64,000 nt of DNA, from positions 18,921,623 to 18,985,622 of the forward strand of contig NC_087065.1 in the NCBI RefSeq assembly GCF_963678635.1, written 5' to 3'. Source of the stretch: Symsagittifera roscoffensis (taxonomy: Eukaryota; Xenacoelomorpha; Acoela; Convolutidae). Every line of letters begins with the position of its first letter. Position 1 is the stretch's first letter. The notes beneath the pieces are model-generated. The model did not search any database. It saw only the letters and a program-made list of their open reading frames with translations, and was not told the DNA's origin. Positions 50,297-62,639 of the stretch are shown here, in pieces. The position numbers and the translations under genes were made by a program.

Positions 50297-50792
50297 TGTT
50301 CCGACTTTCGTCACGAAAGTAACGGTATATTTGTTCTCTAGGTAGTTTTTTTTCTTCAGACAAAATTCGACTTTTTAACTAGCCATTTTGACGGAGTTTT
50401 TTTACATCCTTCGAAAAGTATTGCTGTCCTGAGCTAAAATTAGAGAAAAAAAATTACCTGCGAGTATTTTTCGTAAAGTAATGAGGGTTTAAAGAAAGCC
50501 ATTTTTGCCAATTTGGGACAATTAACTCGTGATATTTTTCGCGCTAATAACGTGTCAGCGGAGATTTAATCCATCTTAGAAATTGATCTAAATTGTTTGA
50601 AGGAAGATGATTTGCCATAATTGATATGTTACAACGAGCGAAATTTATCAGTTTGTATTTTATATGGCGAGTGGGGGATGATTTCCACAAAAAAAATCAT
50701 GTATTTTTTTAAATTTAACTTTTTCATGTTATTACTGCTCCATAGACTTTAAAAGACAGTCAGAACTTCGCCCTGATACGAGAAGTCTTGTT
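50297..50792 (-). repeat. Hairpin-ended repeat, inverted, diverged
   Basis: Plus strand TGTTCCGACTTTCG...CCCTGATACGAGAAGTCTTG. CpG-rich central hairpin partly lost. Confidence 0.75.
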
Positions 50793-51402
50793 TAGCATTT
50801 AAACTCAAAATTTTTTTTGTTAGAACGCCACAGACTGAACTGACAACAACTCTTACTGGTGCACCTGCAAGACCCCGTGTAGCAACCAACCAACCCTTTA
50901 GCACTCAATGAAAAATAGCCGACAGACAGTGGAAAAAATTAAATAAACGCAAGTAAACAGAAAAAAAAACTGCCTTAATTTTTAGAAGTTTCAAAACTCA
51001 AACAAAAAAATAAATTGCCTCAAAGTATTTATTATTTACATTTTTTTGATAAAATTAGCCAAATTTCAGAAAACTAGATCAGTGAGTAATTTTTTCGTTG
51101 CACTGGAAGTCTGATACTTGAAGTCCACTTTCGATCACGTTTATTCATCAATATCGAAGGAAATAAACTGAATTTGAAAAAAACTCACAGGGCAAAAAAA
51201 AATTGAGCCTGAACAAAATTTCACTTTCCTGAAAAAAAAACCAAAAAAAATCATCAAAATATATGAAAGAGTCTTCACGATATTTACCGCCTCTTATAAA
51301 AACCGGTTCCGTCCTATTCAAATGGCCAATTACCGTTTTACGGCCAATTACCGTTGCATTTGAAATATACCTAATTTAAGTGCAGCGATCACTTTATGTT
51401 GT
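50793..51402. repeat. Intronic cassette spacer, copy 1
   Basis: Contains GTTAGAACGCCACAGACTGA...CACTCAATGAAAAATAGCCGACAGACAG and ends CAAATGGCCAATTACCG. The same spacer recurs, whole or in part, at 51913-52087, 53161-53764, 54280-54425 and 54939-55535. Confidence 0.75.
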
Positions 51403-51912
51403 TGTTCCGACTTTCGTAACGAAAGTATTTTTGTGCTCGGGTGGTTTTTTTCTTTAGACAAAATTTGTCTTTTGAACTAACCATTTTGACGGAGTTTTTT
51501 ACATCATTCGAAAGTTAATGTAGTCCTGAGCTAAAATTAGAAAAAAAATTTACCTGTGATCATTTTTCGTAAAGTTATGGGGGTTTAACGAAAGCCATTT
51601 TCGCCAATTTGGGACAATTAACTCGTGATATACTTCGCGCTATTAACGCGTCAGCGGAGCTTTAATCCGTCTTAGAAATTGTTCCTAATTGGTCGAAGGA
51701 AGATGATTTGCCATAACTGATATGTTACAACGAGTGCAATTCATCATTTTGTACTTTATATGGCGAATGGGGAGATGATGTCCACAAAAAAATCTCAAAT
51801 TTAAAAAAAGTTATTTTTTTTATATTTATTTTTTTCATGTTATTACTGCTCCATAGACCTTAAAAGACAATCGGAACATTCAGAATTTCAACCTGGTACG
51901 AGAAGTCTTGTT
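51403..51912 (-). repeat. Hairpin-ended repeat, inverted, diverged
   Basis: TGTTCCGACTTTCGTAACGAAAGT at its plus-strand start; AGAAGTCTTG at its end. Confidence 0.75.
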
Positions 51913-52087
51913 TAGCATTTAAACTCAAAAAAGTTTTTGTTAGAACGCCACAGACTGAACTGACAACAACTCTTACTGGGGCACCTGCAAGACCCCGTGT
52001 AGCAACCAACCCTTTGGCACTCAATGAAAAATAGCCGACAGACAGTGAAAAAAATTAAATAAACGCAAGTAAACAGAAAAAAAACTG

Positions 52088-52704
<617 letters not shown>

Positions 52705-52730
52705 GTTGTGGGGTGGTTTTTTTCACAAAA

Positions 52731-53160
52731 CTCTCGAGGTGGTTTTTTTCTTCAGACAAAATTCGACTTTTTACATCATTCGAAAAGTATTGCTGTCTTG
52801 AGCTAAAATTAGAAAAAAGAATTTACCTGCGAGTATTTTTCGTAAAGTAATGGGGGTTTGAAGAAAGCCATTTTTGCCAATTTGGGACAATTAACTCGTG
52901 ATATTTTTCGCGCTAATAACGTGTAAGCGGAGATTTAATCCGTCTTAGAAATTGTTTGAAGGAAGATGATTCGCCATAATTGATATGTTACAACGAGCGA
53001 AATTTATCAGTTTGTATGTTATATGGCGAGTGGGGGATGATTTCCACAAAAAAAATCATGTATTTTTTTATATTTAACTTTTCCATGTTATTACTGCTCC
53101 ATAGACCTTAAAAGACAGTCAGAACATTCAGAACTTCGCCCTGATACGAGAAATCTTGTT
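52731..53160 (-). repeat. Hairpin-ended repeat, inverted, truncated
   Basis: Lacks the TGTTCCGACTTTCG end; ends CCCTGATACGAGAAATCTTG. Most like the copy at 50297-50792. Confidence 0.7.
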
Positions 53161-53764
53161 TAGCATTTAAACTCAAAAAAAATTTTGTTAGAACGCCACA
53201 GACTGAACTGACAACAACTCTTACTGGTGCACCTGCAAGACCCCATGTAGCAACCAACCAACCCTTTGGAACTCAATGAAAAATAGCCGACAGACAGTGG
53301 AAAAATTTAAATAAACGCAAGTAAAAAGAAAAAAAACTGCCTTGTTTTTTAGAAGTTTCAAAATTCAAACAAAAAAATAAATTGCCTCAAAGTATTTATT
53401 ATTTACATTCTTTTGATAAAATTAGCCAAATTTCAGAAAACTAGATCAGTGAGTAATTTTTTCGTTGCACTGGAAGTCTGATACTTGAAGTCCACTTTCG
53501 ATCACGTTTATTCATCAATATTGAAGGAAAAACTGAATTTGAAAAAACTCACAGGGCAAAAAAAAATAGAGCCTGAACAAAATTTCACTTTCCTGAAAAA
53601 AAAACCAAAAAAAAATCAAAATATATGAAAGAGTCTTCACGATATTTACCGCCTCTTATAAAAACCGGTTCCATCCTATTCAAATGGCCAATTACCGTTT
53701 TACGGCCAATTACCGTTGCATTTGAAATATACCTAATTTAAGTGCAGCGATGACTTTATGTTGT

Positions 53765-54279
53765 TGTTCCGACTTTCGTAACGAAAGTATTTTTGTGCTC
53801 GGGTGGTTTTTTTCTTTAGACAAATTTTGTCTTTTGAACTAGCCATTTTGACGGAGTTTTTTTTGCATCATTCGAAAAGTAATGTTGTCCTGAGCTAAAA
53901 TAAGAAAAGAATTTACCTGTGATCATTTTTCGTAAAGTTATGGGGGTTTAAAGAAAGCCATTTTTCCCAACTTGGGACAATTAACTCATGATATACTTCG
54001 CGCTATTAACGCGTCAGTGGAGCTTTAATCCGTCTTAGAAATTGTTCCTAATTGGTTGAAGGAAGATGATTTGCCATAACTGATATGTTACAACAAGTGC
54101 AATTCATCATTTTGTACTTTATATGGCGAGTGGGGGGATGATGTCCACAAAAAAATCTCAAATTTATAAAAAATCATGTTATTTTTTTATAATTAACTTT
54201 TTCATGTTATTACTGCTCCATAGACCTTAAATGACAGTCGGAACATTCAGAACTTCAACCTGGTACGAGCAGTCTTGTT
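53765..54279 (-). repeat. Hairpin-ended repeat, inverted, diverged
   Basis: Most like the copy at 51403-51912, including CTTCAACCTGGTACGAG at the distal end. Confidence 0.75.
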
Positions 54280-54425
54280 TAGCGTTTACACTCAAAAAAA
54301 ATTTTGCTACAACGCCACAGACTGAAAGGTTCCATCCTATTCAAATGGCCAATTACCGTTTTACGGCAAATTACCGTTGAAGTTGAAATATACCTAATTT
54401 AAGTGCAGCGATCACTTTATGTTGT

Positions 54426-54938
54426 TGTTCCGACTTTCGTAACGAAAGTTTATTTGTGCTCGGGTTTTTTTTTTCTTCAGACAAAATTTGTCTTTTGAAC
54501 TAGCCATTTTGACGGAGTTTTTTTCATCATTCGAAAGATATTGTTGTCCTGGGCTAAAATTAGAAAAAAGAATTTACCTGGAATCATTTTTCGTTAAGTT
54601 TTGGGGGTTTGAAGAAAGTCATTTTTGCCAATTTGGGACAATTAACTCGTGATATACTTCGCGCTATAAACGCGTCAGCCGAGCTTTAATCCGTCTTAGA
54701 AATTGTTCTAAATTGTTTGAAGGAAAATGATTTGCCATAACTGATATGTTACGAGTGAAATTCATCATTTTGTACTTTATATGGCGAGTGGGGGGATGAT
54801 GTCCACAAAAAAATCTCAAATTAAAAAAAAAACATGTTAATTTTTTATATTTATTTTTTTCATGTTATTACTGCTCCATAGACCTTAAAAGACAGTCGGA
54901 ACATTCAGAACTTCAACCTGGTACGAGCAGTCTTGTTT
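54426..54938 (-). repeat. Hairpin-ended repeat, inverted, diverged
   Basis: Third close relative of 51403-51912, separated from 53765-54279 by a shortened spacer. Confidence 0.75.
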
Positions 54939-55958
54939 AGCGTTTATACTCAAAATTTTTTTTGCTAGAACGCCACAGACTGAACTGACAACAACTCTTA
55001 CTGGTGCACCTGAAAGACCCCGTGTAGCAACCAACCAACCTTTTGGCACTCAATGAAAAATTGCCGACAGTGGAAAATAGTATTTAAACGCAAGTAAACA
55101 GAAAAAAAAACTGCCTTGTTTTTCTAGAAGTTCGAAACTCCAAGAAAAAAATAGATTGCCTCAAAGCTCTTTAAATTTCTAGAATAATTTACGATTTACA
55201 TTCTTTGATAAAACTAAACCAATTTAAGAAAACTGGATCAGTGAGTTATTTTTTCGTTGCGCTGGAAGTCTGATACTTTCGATGACGTTTATTCATCAAT
55301 ATCGAAAACTAGAAGTCGATCACGTTTTTCGTGGCCTTTAAGCTTTTGCTGTTAGATGATGGAGTTTAAAGAAAAAAATTCAAATTGCAAAAAAAAAATG
55401 AGCCTGAACAAATTTTCACTTTCCTGAGAAAAAAAACAAAAAATCATCAAAATCTATGTAAGAGTCTTCACTATTATTATCGCCTCTTATCGCCCGGTTC
55501 CATCCTATTCAAATGGCCAATTACCGTTTCCGTAGAATTGTATATTTCAATGTATAAATTAAGTCTTTCCTTGAATCGCATAATAAACTTCGTATAATTT
55601 GTCGTATATCGTATCAAGAGTACAAAACACTGTTTCCAATGTATTTTAAATTAACGGCAATTGTTGAGAATTGCTTCCAAGTGGAATGTAAAAGATGTTG
55701 AATATCTGTTTTACATGGAGCTTACGACAACAATATAAAATACCAATTTTTCAACAAAAAATGCTACAACATTAGATAGCTTGGATCTCTTTAACTATCC
55801 CCACCTTTGCAAAGATTCGCTACTAGGTAAAAAATTCATGTAAGTTTAACCGTTAAATCAGCCCTTTATATGGGGACTCGTTATTAAGATTCGTTACTAG
55901 GTATCATAAGGGGAAGTAGTTCATAAGGGGAGATCAGAAAGTGTTAACTGTAAATTCA

Positions 55959-56198
<240 letters not shown>

Positions 56199-56834
56199 TT
56201 ACCAAAAAAAACTGAAAAAAAAAATAATTGTGGTTTCTGCGATTCGCAGAGGCTCTATGAAAGGCTGTCCAGCCTGTCTAAGCAAAGACCGTTTCTCTTA
56301 TTTCCCCACTTTCCAGACAGTCATTTTGTTGAGCAAGATTATTTTGCGAGTCAAGCCCCGTTTCTTTGTGTCTAGAACTTTCAAGCGGTACTAATATTGC
56401 AGCCGTAATCAGTCAGGCTGCGGTAGACCTGAAGCTAGAGGTATTCCTCAAGCAAGTGAGAGCTCGTCCTCATACACTATCATTGCCATTAGTGATTTGA
56501 CGAATAACGAAAATTTCGTATAACGTATAATCTAGCTATCGTATAAGAGTATAATTTAGCTTTCTTATAAAAACATATAATGCTATAATTCGAATTTCGT
56601 ATCATTATTCAATAATCACAAAATTTTTCAAGGGTTTCTGACTGTAAACAATTTTACGATCAGAGCATCTCAAATTAGAAGGCTAAAATGATCTTTCAAC
56701 TGCCTATGAACTCACTGGGACAACAATAACTTGAAAAATGACGTTATCTCCGGTGTTCTGTTTTCGCCAAAACGGAATTGAAACAATTTCAAACTGCTGA
56801 AAAATTGGAATGACTTTTGAAAGGGTCGGTTTAC

Positions 56835-56859
56835 CTGCTTGAAGAGTATCAGTAGCTTC
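56835..56859 (-). CDS. NALCN: NALCN microexon (25 bp), domain IV S4-S5 linker
   Basis: Between a strong TTTTTTCAG acceptor and a GTAAAC donor, 25 bp encode (one base) KLLILFKQ, in phase with the following exon (ATLKMLL). The vertebrate protein has SICGKHV directly before TLKMLL; Ile and Lys line up at the right distances. Short, so the call rests on splice sites, phase and weak alignment. No further upstream NALCN exon was recognised to 64000. Confidence 0.55.
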
Positions 56860-56989
56860 CTGAAAAAACTGTGGAATTTCGGCTTATTTCGTTAGTAGAC
56901 AAAGTTCGATTCCTATAAAAGTAAGCTCCGTGTTTCCAATTTCCGTTAATGCATTGTTTATCGGGTCTCGTTTGTTTTAGGAAAAGCTT

Positions 56990-57420
56990 TTTCCAGTTAG
57001 TACTTAGAGTTTGTAGATTTGCTGTGCAATTTTGTGGCATTTTTCAAGTGCGCGTTGCAGTACTGCGTTATCTGATACATTTTTAGCACATCTGGAATAA
57101 CGTTTTGGAGCAAATGGCACGTGCAACCATTCCAGCTTGACCCCAAGTTGAGGGTTTCCACAAGCAATGCGACATTGAAAGCTGCTTTCATGTTTGCGGC
57201 ATTGTTAGCTATCACGGATCTTGTTAAGTATCCCCCCCCCCCCTATGGTACCTTGTAACGAAACTCCCCGCCTCCCTATAAAGAAAGAATTGAACAGTTA
57301 AGCATATACGAAATTGCTACCTTGTAACGAATCTCCCCCCTATTGCAATGGCGGGGGGGGGGGGGTTGTTAACAAGATCCGCTATCACCATAAAATCTGT
57401 TGAGCAGTACTTGTCTATTT
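56990..57420 (-). pseudogene. hAT-like transposase fragment, interrupted by a MITE
   Basis: The minus strand reads ...DKYCSTDFMV up to the MITE and then IANNAANMKAAFNVALL, WNGCTCHLLQNVIPDVLK. The pattern (a D/N-NAANM motif, then C-x-CHLLQNVI) matches the region of hAT/ZBED transposases between the second catalytic Asp and the conserved C..H. Removing the MITE and one target copy restores a continuous frame at this point. Only ~90 residues remain. It sits in the NALCN intron upstream of the microexon. Confidence 0.65.
57216..57380. mobile_element. 165-bp MITE with 8-bp target duplication
   Basis: Ends GGATCTTGTTAA and TTAACAAGATCC are inverted repeats; next to them lie long C and G runs (complementary). 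The 8-bp GCTATCAC at 57208-57215 and 57381-57388 is the target-site duplication. Eight bp is typical of hAT-type elements. Confidence 0.85.
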
Positions 57421-57974
57421 CAGCCTTGTTGTTTATATTCACAGCCTAGCTGATAAATAGACGGTAATTTGAATAATTTGTTGTATTCTGCTCGCTTTGG
57501 CATGTTTTTATCCTTATCCGAAAAACTGAGAAGCCACAGATACGTTATGAGGATGATTAGGCTAAATAGTTCTGAATAGACAGCATCCAATAAAATAAGA
57601 AGGCTTGGCATCATACGCAGATTAAATTTGATATGAAATTCGCTTCTTTATACCTATAGCTACACCGTAAATCCTAATTTCAGCCGACCAGATTATCGCA
57701 TTCGCATAATTAGTATAAAAAATACTGTATTATAATCATATACTGTATTGTAATCATATTCGTATCGGGGGTGGATCTAAGATTTTCTCGAGTAGGGAGG
57801 AAGAGGAGTTTCCGAGCGTTTCCAGAACACTATTAAGATTTTTGAAAAAACGGGTCAAAGCGAGCCGTCAAAAAGCCGTTTTGGCGCACGCTCCTACTGA
57901 AAATTAGTATATATTGGCGCCGAATTTGGTATCATTCATCCTATAAAAAAATATATCGTGTACAATACACTGAT

Positions 57975-58055
57975 TGCCATTGCAGGGGATCGAATACAAC
58001 ACGATCTGACGCTCTCGAAGTGAACGACAGACCATTTTGCTAAGTGCCTGTATGT
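57975..58055 (-). repeat. tRNA-like sequence (SINE head or tRNA relic)
   Basis: The minus strand reads GCACTTAGCAAAATGGTCTG, an anticodon-arm-like segment, then GTATTCGATCCCCTGC. The A and B boxes are spaced as in a tRNA, but the stems do not close well. Confidence 0.45.
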
Positions 58056-60244
58056 TATACCAGGTAATCATCGCAACATTGATCTTTAAAGGTTAATACT
58101 CGCTTAATGGAAAGGCTTTTGCTTTGAAAGCATTTTATGGTGTATTTTGTCATCTGCCATGATCTCACTTGATCTCCGGCTTAAATATCGAAATCGACAA
58201 GGTTGACGCTTTCAAAACGAAAAGCTTTACACTGCTGAGCGGCACGATTGCGCTATTTACGCTGTTTTAAGAGTCTAATAAGAGTCACAGGAGAAAATTA
58301 TTGTAACACATGATCAGCTAATAAATAAGCGAAAAAAAATTAGGAAAATGAAAAAGATATATTTACATTTCACGTTCCTTGATAAGGGAAAATCGGAGAA
58401 CAAAACATGACACGAAGTAGTAAAAATGAGCTATTAGACTTCGTTATACAACGAACATCAAAAAATTATTCTTCTGTACAGAGAGGCGAAGCTGCACTCT
58501 TCAAACACAAGCGAGAAAAAGACGAAAACTAGAGGTCAAAAAGTAAAAAAGGAGCGAAAAGGTGAAGAAGAAAACAAACAAGTTACACAGAGGCAAAACT
58601 GCGCTCTGCAAACACAAGCGAGAAAAATGGAAAAAAAGAGCTCTGAATAGGCAAAACTAAGTGAGATAAAGAAAAGATTAAAATCACACCTTGAAAAAAA
58701 ATTTTGTTGCGATTAGAAGTATCACGTTCTCACGTCTGCATCATGACCGCTTGTACTTTCATATCATTACCCACCAGTAAAGCAGCTACAGTTTCCATCA
58801 AATAGTCAATGTTAAGCAGCAAAAAATTGACAAAAAAAATAAAACTCGCCACGATTGTTTGGAAGTAAACTAAAGGCCAGGCTAATGCTGGATCTACCTC
58901 CTCTAATAATTTTAATCATATATCGTAATGATACTGAAACGCGTAATTTCCCAAAAATGGACTTACGCTAAGCCCCTAAGCCCTTGTGTTTCTCTGATTA
59001 ATTCGGGGAAAAACCGCTTATTTAGAGGAGAAAACGACTACTCGCGCTTTCAATTGGAATCTTTCAACCAGGTTTGGTCGGGTAGTTTTCGAAAAAGTCA
59101 AATAGGTTCCAACAATTGATTAAATCAAAAATTAACTTTTCATGCATCCATAAACTTTTCTCAAACTTTTCTCTACTAAAGCAAGGGAAAATGGCTTCCC
59201 ACTCCCTGATTTCTAGAATGAAGATGTACGCACTCTGAATTTTAGATTGAATCCTTAATTTCAGCTTTAGCTGGTAATTCTCGAGAATAGTGACGAAATT
59301 ACTTAAAAAGAGGTAAAAGTTTAATAAGGAATTTTTCCGAAGTCCATATCAGCTTTTCCACAGAAAAAAAACCCGGTAAAACAGATCACGCAAGGATTAT
59401 CTAAGCACCATGTTAGTTTTAATGAACTATTAGCCTCAAAATCAGCAGGTTAGTTTTTGAAAAAACAATAACTTTCCAAAAAACTTAAAATTGGAACTTT
59501 TTAGGTCTTTTTTTTCAAAACGCAGGGCACAACCGCTTGCGCAGGTAATATGCGTATAACTGATTGTTTTTTGTGGTTAAACCCTTAATCTCCTATTTGT
59601 TATGAGATCAAAAATTTTCTTTTCTACCGATTTAAGGGAATAACCGCTTGAGATTCTCATAATTTGTTCTTTTGATTGAATCCATCACCTCAGATTTGTG
59701 CAGTTAATATCTGAGAAAATGAAAAAAATTACAACAAAGAGGCAAAAAATACTCCTACTGAGACTTTTGAAATAAGTAGAATGTGAATTAAAATGAACAG
59801 AGACAGCAAAATATGCAGGCACAGAAGAACAGCCGATTTTTCCCTTAGTGCCATTTTTTCTTTGAAAATCGGTACGGTAATTTCTGTGAAAAAGGCAAAA
59901 TTTTTCCGCAGCATCGCACAAAAAAAACGAAAAACAACAAAGCATAAGAAATTCATACTACATATTTTTTCAAGCAGAACCTAACACTAGCCAAAAATAA
60001 AGCAGCAACATAAGCCATTATACTTTTTCTGCTTTATTAAGCTTAAACATGATTGAAATAAAACATAAAAAAGTGCCACTAAATAAGCACTCTTATTTGC
60101 GACTTGGGTTAGAAAAAAGTACTTCGTAATAATACACTATAAACTACGTTTCGCTTGTGTTAAAAGCAGTAAACGAACTCACGACCTGGATATTAAAATT
60201 CACACAAAACAGAATCTGCGCCATGGACACTTAACAATAGTTAA
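58056..60244. other. Anonymous AT-rich sequence with SINE-like fragments
   Basis: Partial copies of the SINE-like left end at 58475-58520 and 58575-58625 (ACAGAGGCAAAACTGCGCTC...ACACAAGCGAG) and of its right part near 60070-60160 (TTTGCGACTTGGGTTAG...). No gene is recognised. Confidence 0.4.
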
Positions 60245-60600
60245 CACAGAGACGAAGCTGCGGTTCGCAAACACTTGCGAGGACACAACAAAAAGCAGCT
60301 CTGGGTTTTCAAAAGTTCAATAAAAAATCATAATCTTCGAATTAGTAAAACGTTTCGGACTCGAACCTACAACCTACTGCGACCTAGAAATTATTAGTCT
60401 CACACACTAACCACTCAGCCACGGACGCTTATTCCATCTCAAACACTAGCCAAAAATAAAGCCCAGAACAGGTGCTATGAAAATTGCAAAGCTACAGATC
60501 GTGATTATAGCAAAAATGCATACAAGTGAACACTTTTATTCGAGAGTTAGGTTAGAAAAGGAGGTTCGTACTAAAAACCTAACTGCTCGCTAGCATAAGC
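60245..60600 (-). repeat. tRNA-derived SINE-like element, near full length
   Basis: Plus strand ACACAGAGACGAAGCTGCGG...CACTTGCGAG to GTTAGGTTAGAAAAGGAGGTTCGTAC. The minus strand has the tRNA-like core CGTCCGTGGCTGAGTGGTTAG ... GGTTCGAGTCC (A and B boxes). Confidence 0.7.
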
Positions 60601-61880
60601 ACTAGGAGACCAGCTAAAGCTGGAGGTGCCGGTTTGGTAAAATTTTCTTGCCGGAATGGAATAATTCGTTTGAGCAGGGGATCTGTTCTTTCGATAGAAA
60701 CCTGAACCTCAGATTTGTCAGGGTAGTTTTCGAGAAAAAAAATTCCAAAAAACAATCAAGTGTTAAAATGTGTGCGTTTCCAAAAGCCAGACTCTTGTTC
60801 TACCAAAATTAGGGCGTAGCACAACATTTTAATTGCACCCTTAAACTCAGATTTACTTTTTATTCTAGAAAAAAAAATAATACAAAAAATGCCCCCATTG
60901 GTCCAAAAATAACCCACTGAAAAATCGAAAGTAGTAGAACATCCGGTGAAGTAATATCTAGGCACTCAAGAGATTAACCGGTGTCTTCTCCATTGGTATC
61001 ACATTTTTGATAAACTAACCCGATTTTGATTAACTAACCTTATTAACTAACCCGCAGAAATTAATCCGTTACCGAAAAACCAGAGTGCTACCAAATAATG
61101 AGCACCTTTATTTGCAAATTAGGTGGGGGGAATGGATCACGTAATATGACACTACGCTACGCAGGGGTTATTATCCATATAAAATCCTAAAAGTGTTGAC
61201 GTCTAATTTGCTCAAAATACCACTTGAACTTTGCGCGACTAAGTGAGATGCTCAGTTTGATGCCGTTTATTTTCAGCTAAAAAGGGTCCAAACTCCGCAA
61301 AAAAATTGCGCCATAATTTCAAATAAAACATAATGAAAACATGGATTGCTCGAAATTCCGGCAGAAGTAAAATAAACATCGCACTCAAACAAACAAGTTT
61401 TGAGAAAAATGTATTGTCGGAAAATCAGCAGGCTTTTTCAAAAAACTTTTTTCAAATAAGAAGCGGCAATTTTATTCAGTACAATCTCGCAAGTTTTTAA
61501 TTCTAGACAAAAAATTATATAATTATGCAATTTGTCCGATACTTCACCAACCTTAAACTTTTTTTCGCTTAATTCGATATAATTAGGTTAAAAAATACTC
61601 TTTTTTTCATAGCATCTTCCGCAAACTGAGGCAGAGAGACCAATCAATGGGACAAAAACTTGGGTCTAATTTTCGCAAATAACAAATTAGTTTTGGAGAA
61701 ACTCTATCTTCGTCGTTCTTTCTCAATTAACCGAACCTGAGAAACCCGCGCTTTAAACACAGCTATAGCAAAATTATACATTTAAATATTAGTTTCCAAT
61801 TTCGTCCGCCATAAATTACGGTCGCCCTCTACCAGAAGTATCACCTATGAGCAAAGGCTTCATGAACTCGCTACTTTTAA

Positions 61881-62205
61881 TACAGATGCGAAGCTGCTCT
61901 TCGCAAACACTTGCGAGAACACGACAAAATAGCAGCTCTATAAAGTGAAATAAAAAGTATTAAGAAGTCTGGAATTAGTTTTAAAAATTCTAACCGACGG
62001 ATTCGAACCTCTTACCTAGAGATTAGAAATATCACTCCCTAACCTCTCAGCCGGGCACATTTAACAATCGGCAAACACTAGCCAAGAAAGCAAGAAACAC
62101 ATGCTTCTGATTATAGCAACAGTGTCACCAAATGAGCACTTTTATTTGCGAGTTAAGTTGGAAAAGAAGAAGGTTCATACTAAAACACTACGCTCGCAAG
62201 TGTAA
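61881..62205 (-). repeat. tRNA-derived SINE-like element, near full length
   Basis: Same layout as 60245-60600. The core on the minus strand is GCCCGGCTGAGAGGTTAG ... GGTTCGAATCC, a perfect B box. The outer ends carry CACTTGCGAG and CTCGCAAGTG, inverted with respect to each other. Confidence 0.75.
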
Positions 62206-62639
62206 TAAATCAAAACATCAACACAGAGACGAAGTTGAACTTCGCATACACAAGCAAAAACATGACCGATAACATTACGACACTTTAGCAGTAACAGTCA
62301 ATTTGAAAAAGAAAAAAATTACCAAATTTACATGTCTCAATTTATAGAGCGGACTCATTTTAGCTAGTAAACGAAAAATTTATCGGAGTTAGTTTTTTTC
62401 TCAACAATCAAGCAAAAAAATTTTTAAAAAAAAATAAGCGATGAAATCATTCAAAATTATTTAATGGTTTAAGTTTTTCCAAGCAAGCTATTCAAGCTAC
62501 GAAAGTTAGAAAAATTTTTAATTATATCATAGACTGATGAACTGCTTCAGAAAAAATTAAATTTTTTTAAGCAAGCTTTTCAAGTTATTTGATTGAGCAA
62601 ATCGGTTGGTAAAAAAAAGTTTTTCCATTGATGTCATTC

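Noticed and set aside
55385-55597. 70-codon plus-strand ORF
   Set aside because: Lies in the intronic cassette repeat; no motif or splice support.
60245-62205. Functional tRNA genes
   Set aside because: A and B boxes are present but acceptor and other stems do not pair well, and the same flanks recur, so they are SINE-like repeats.
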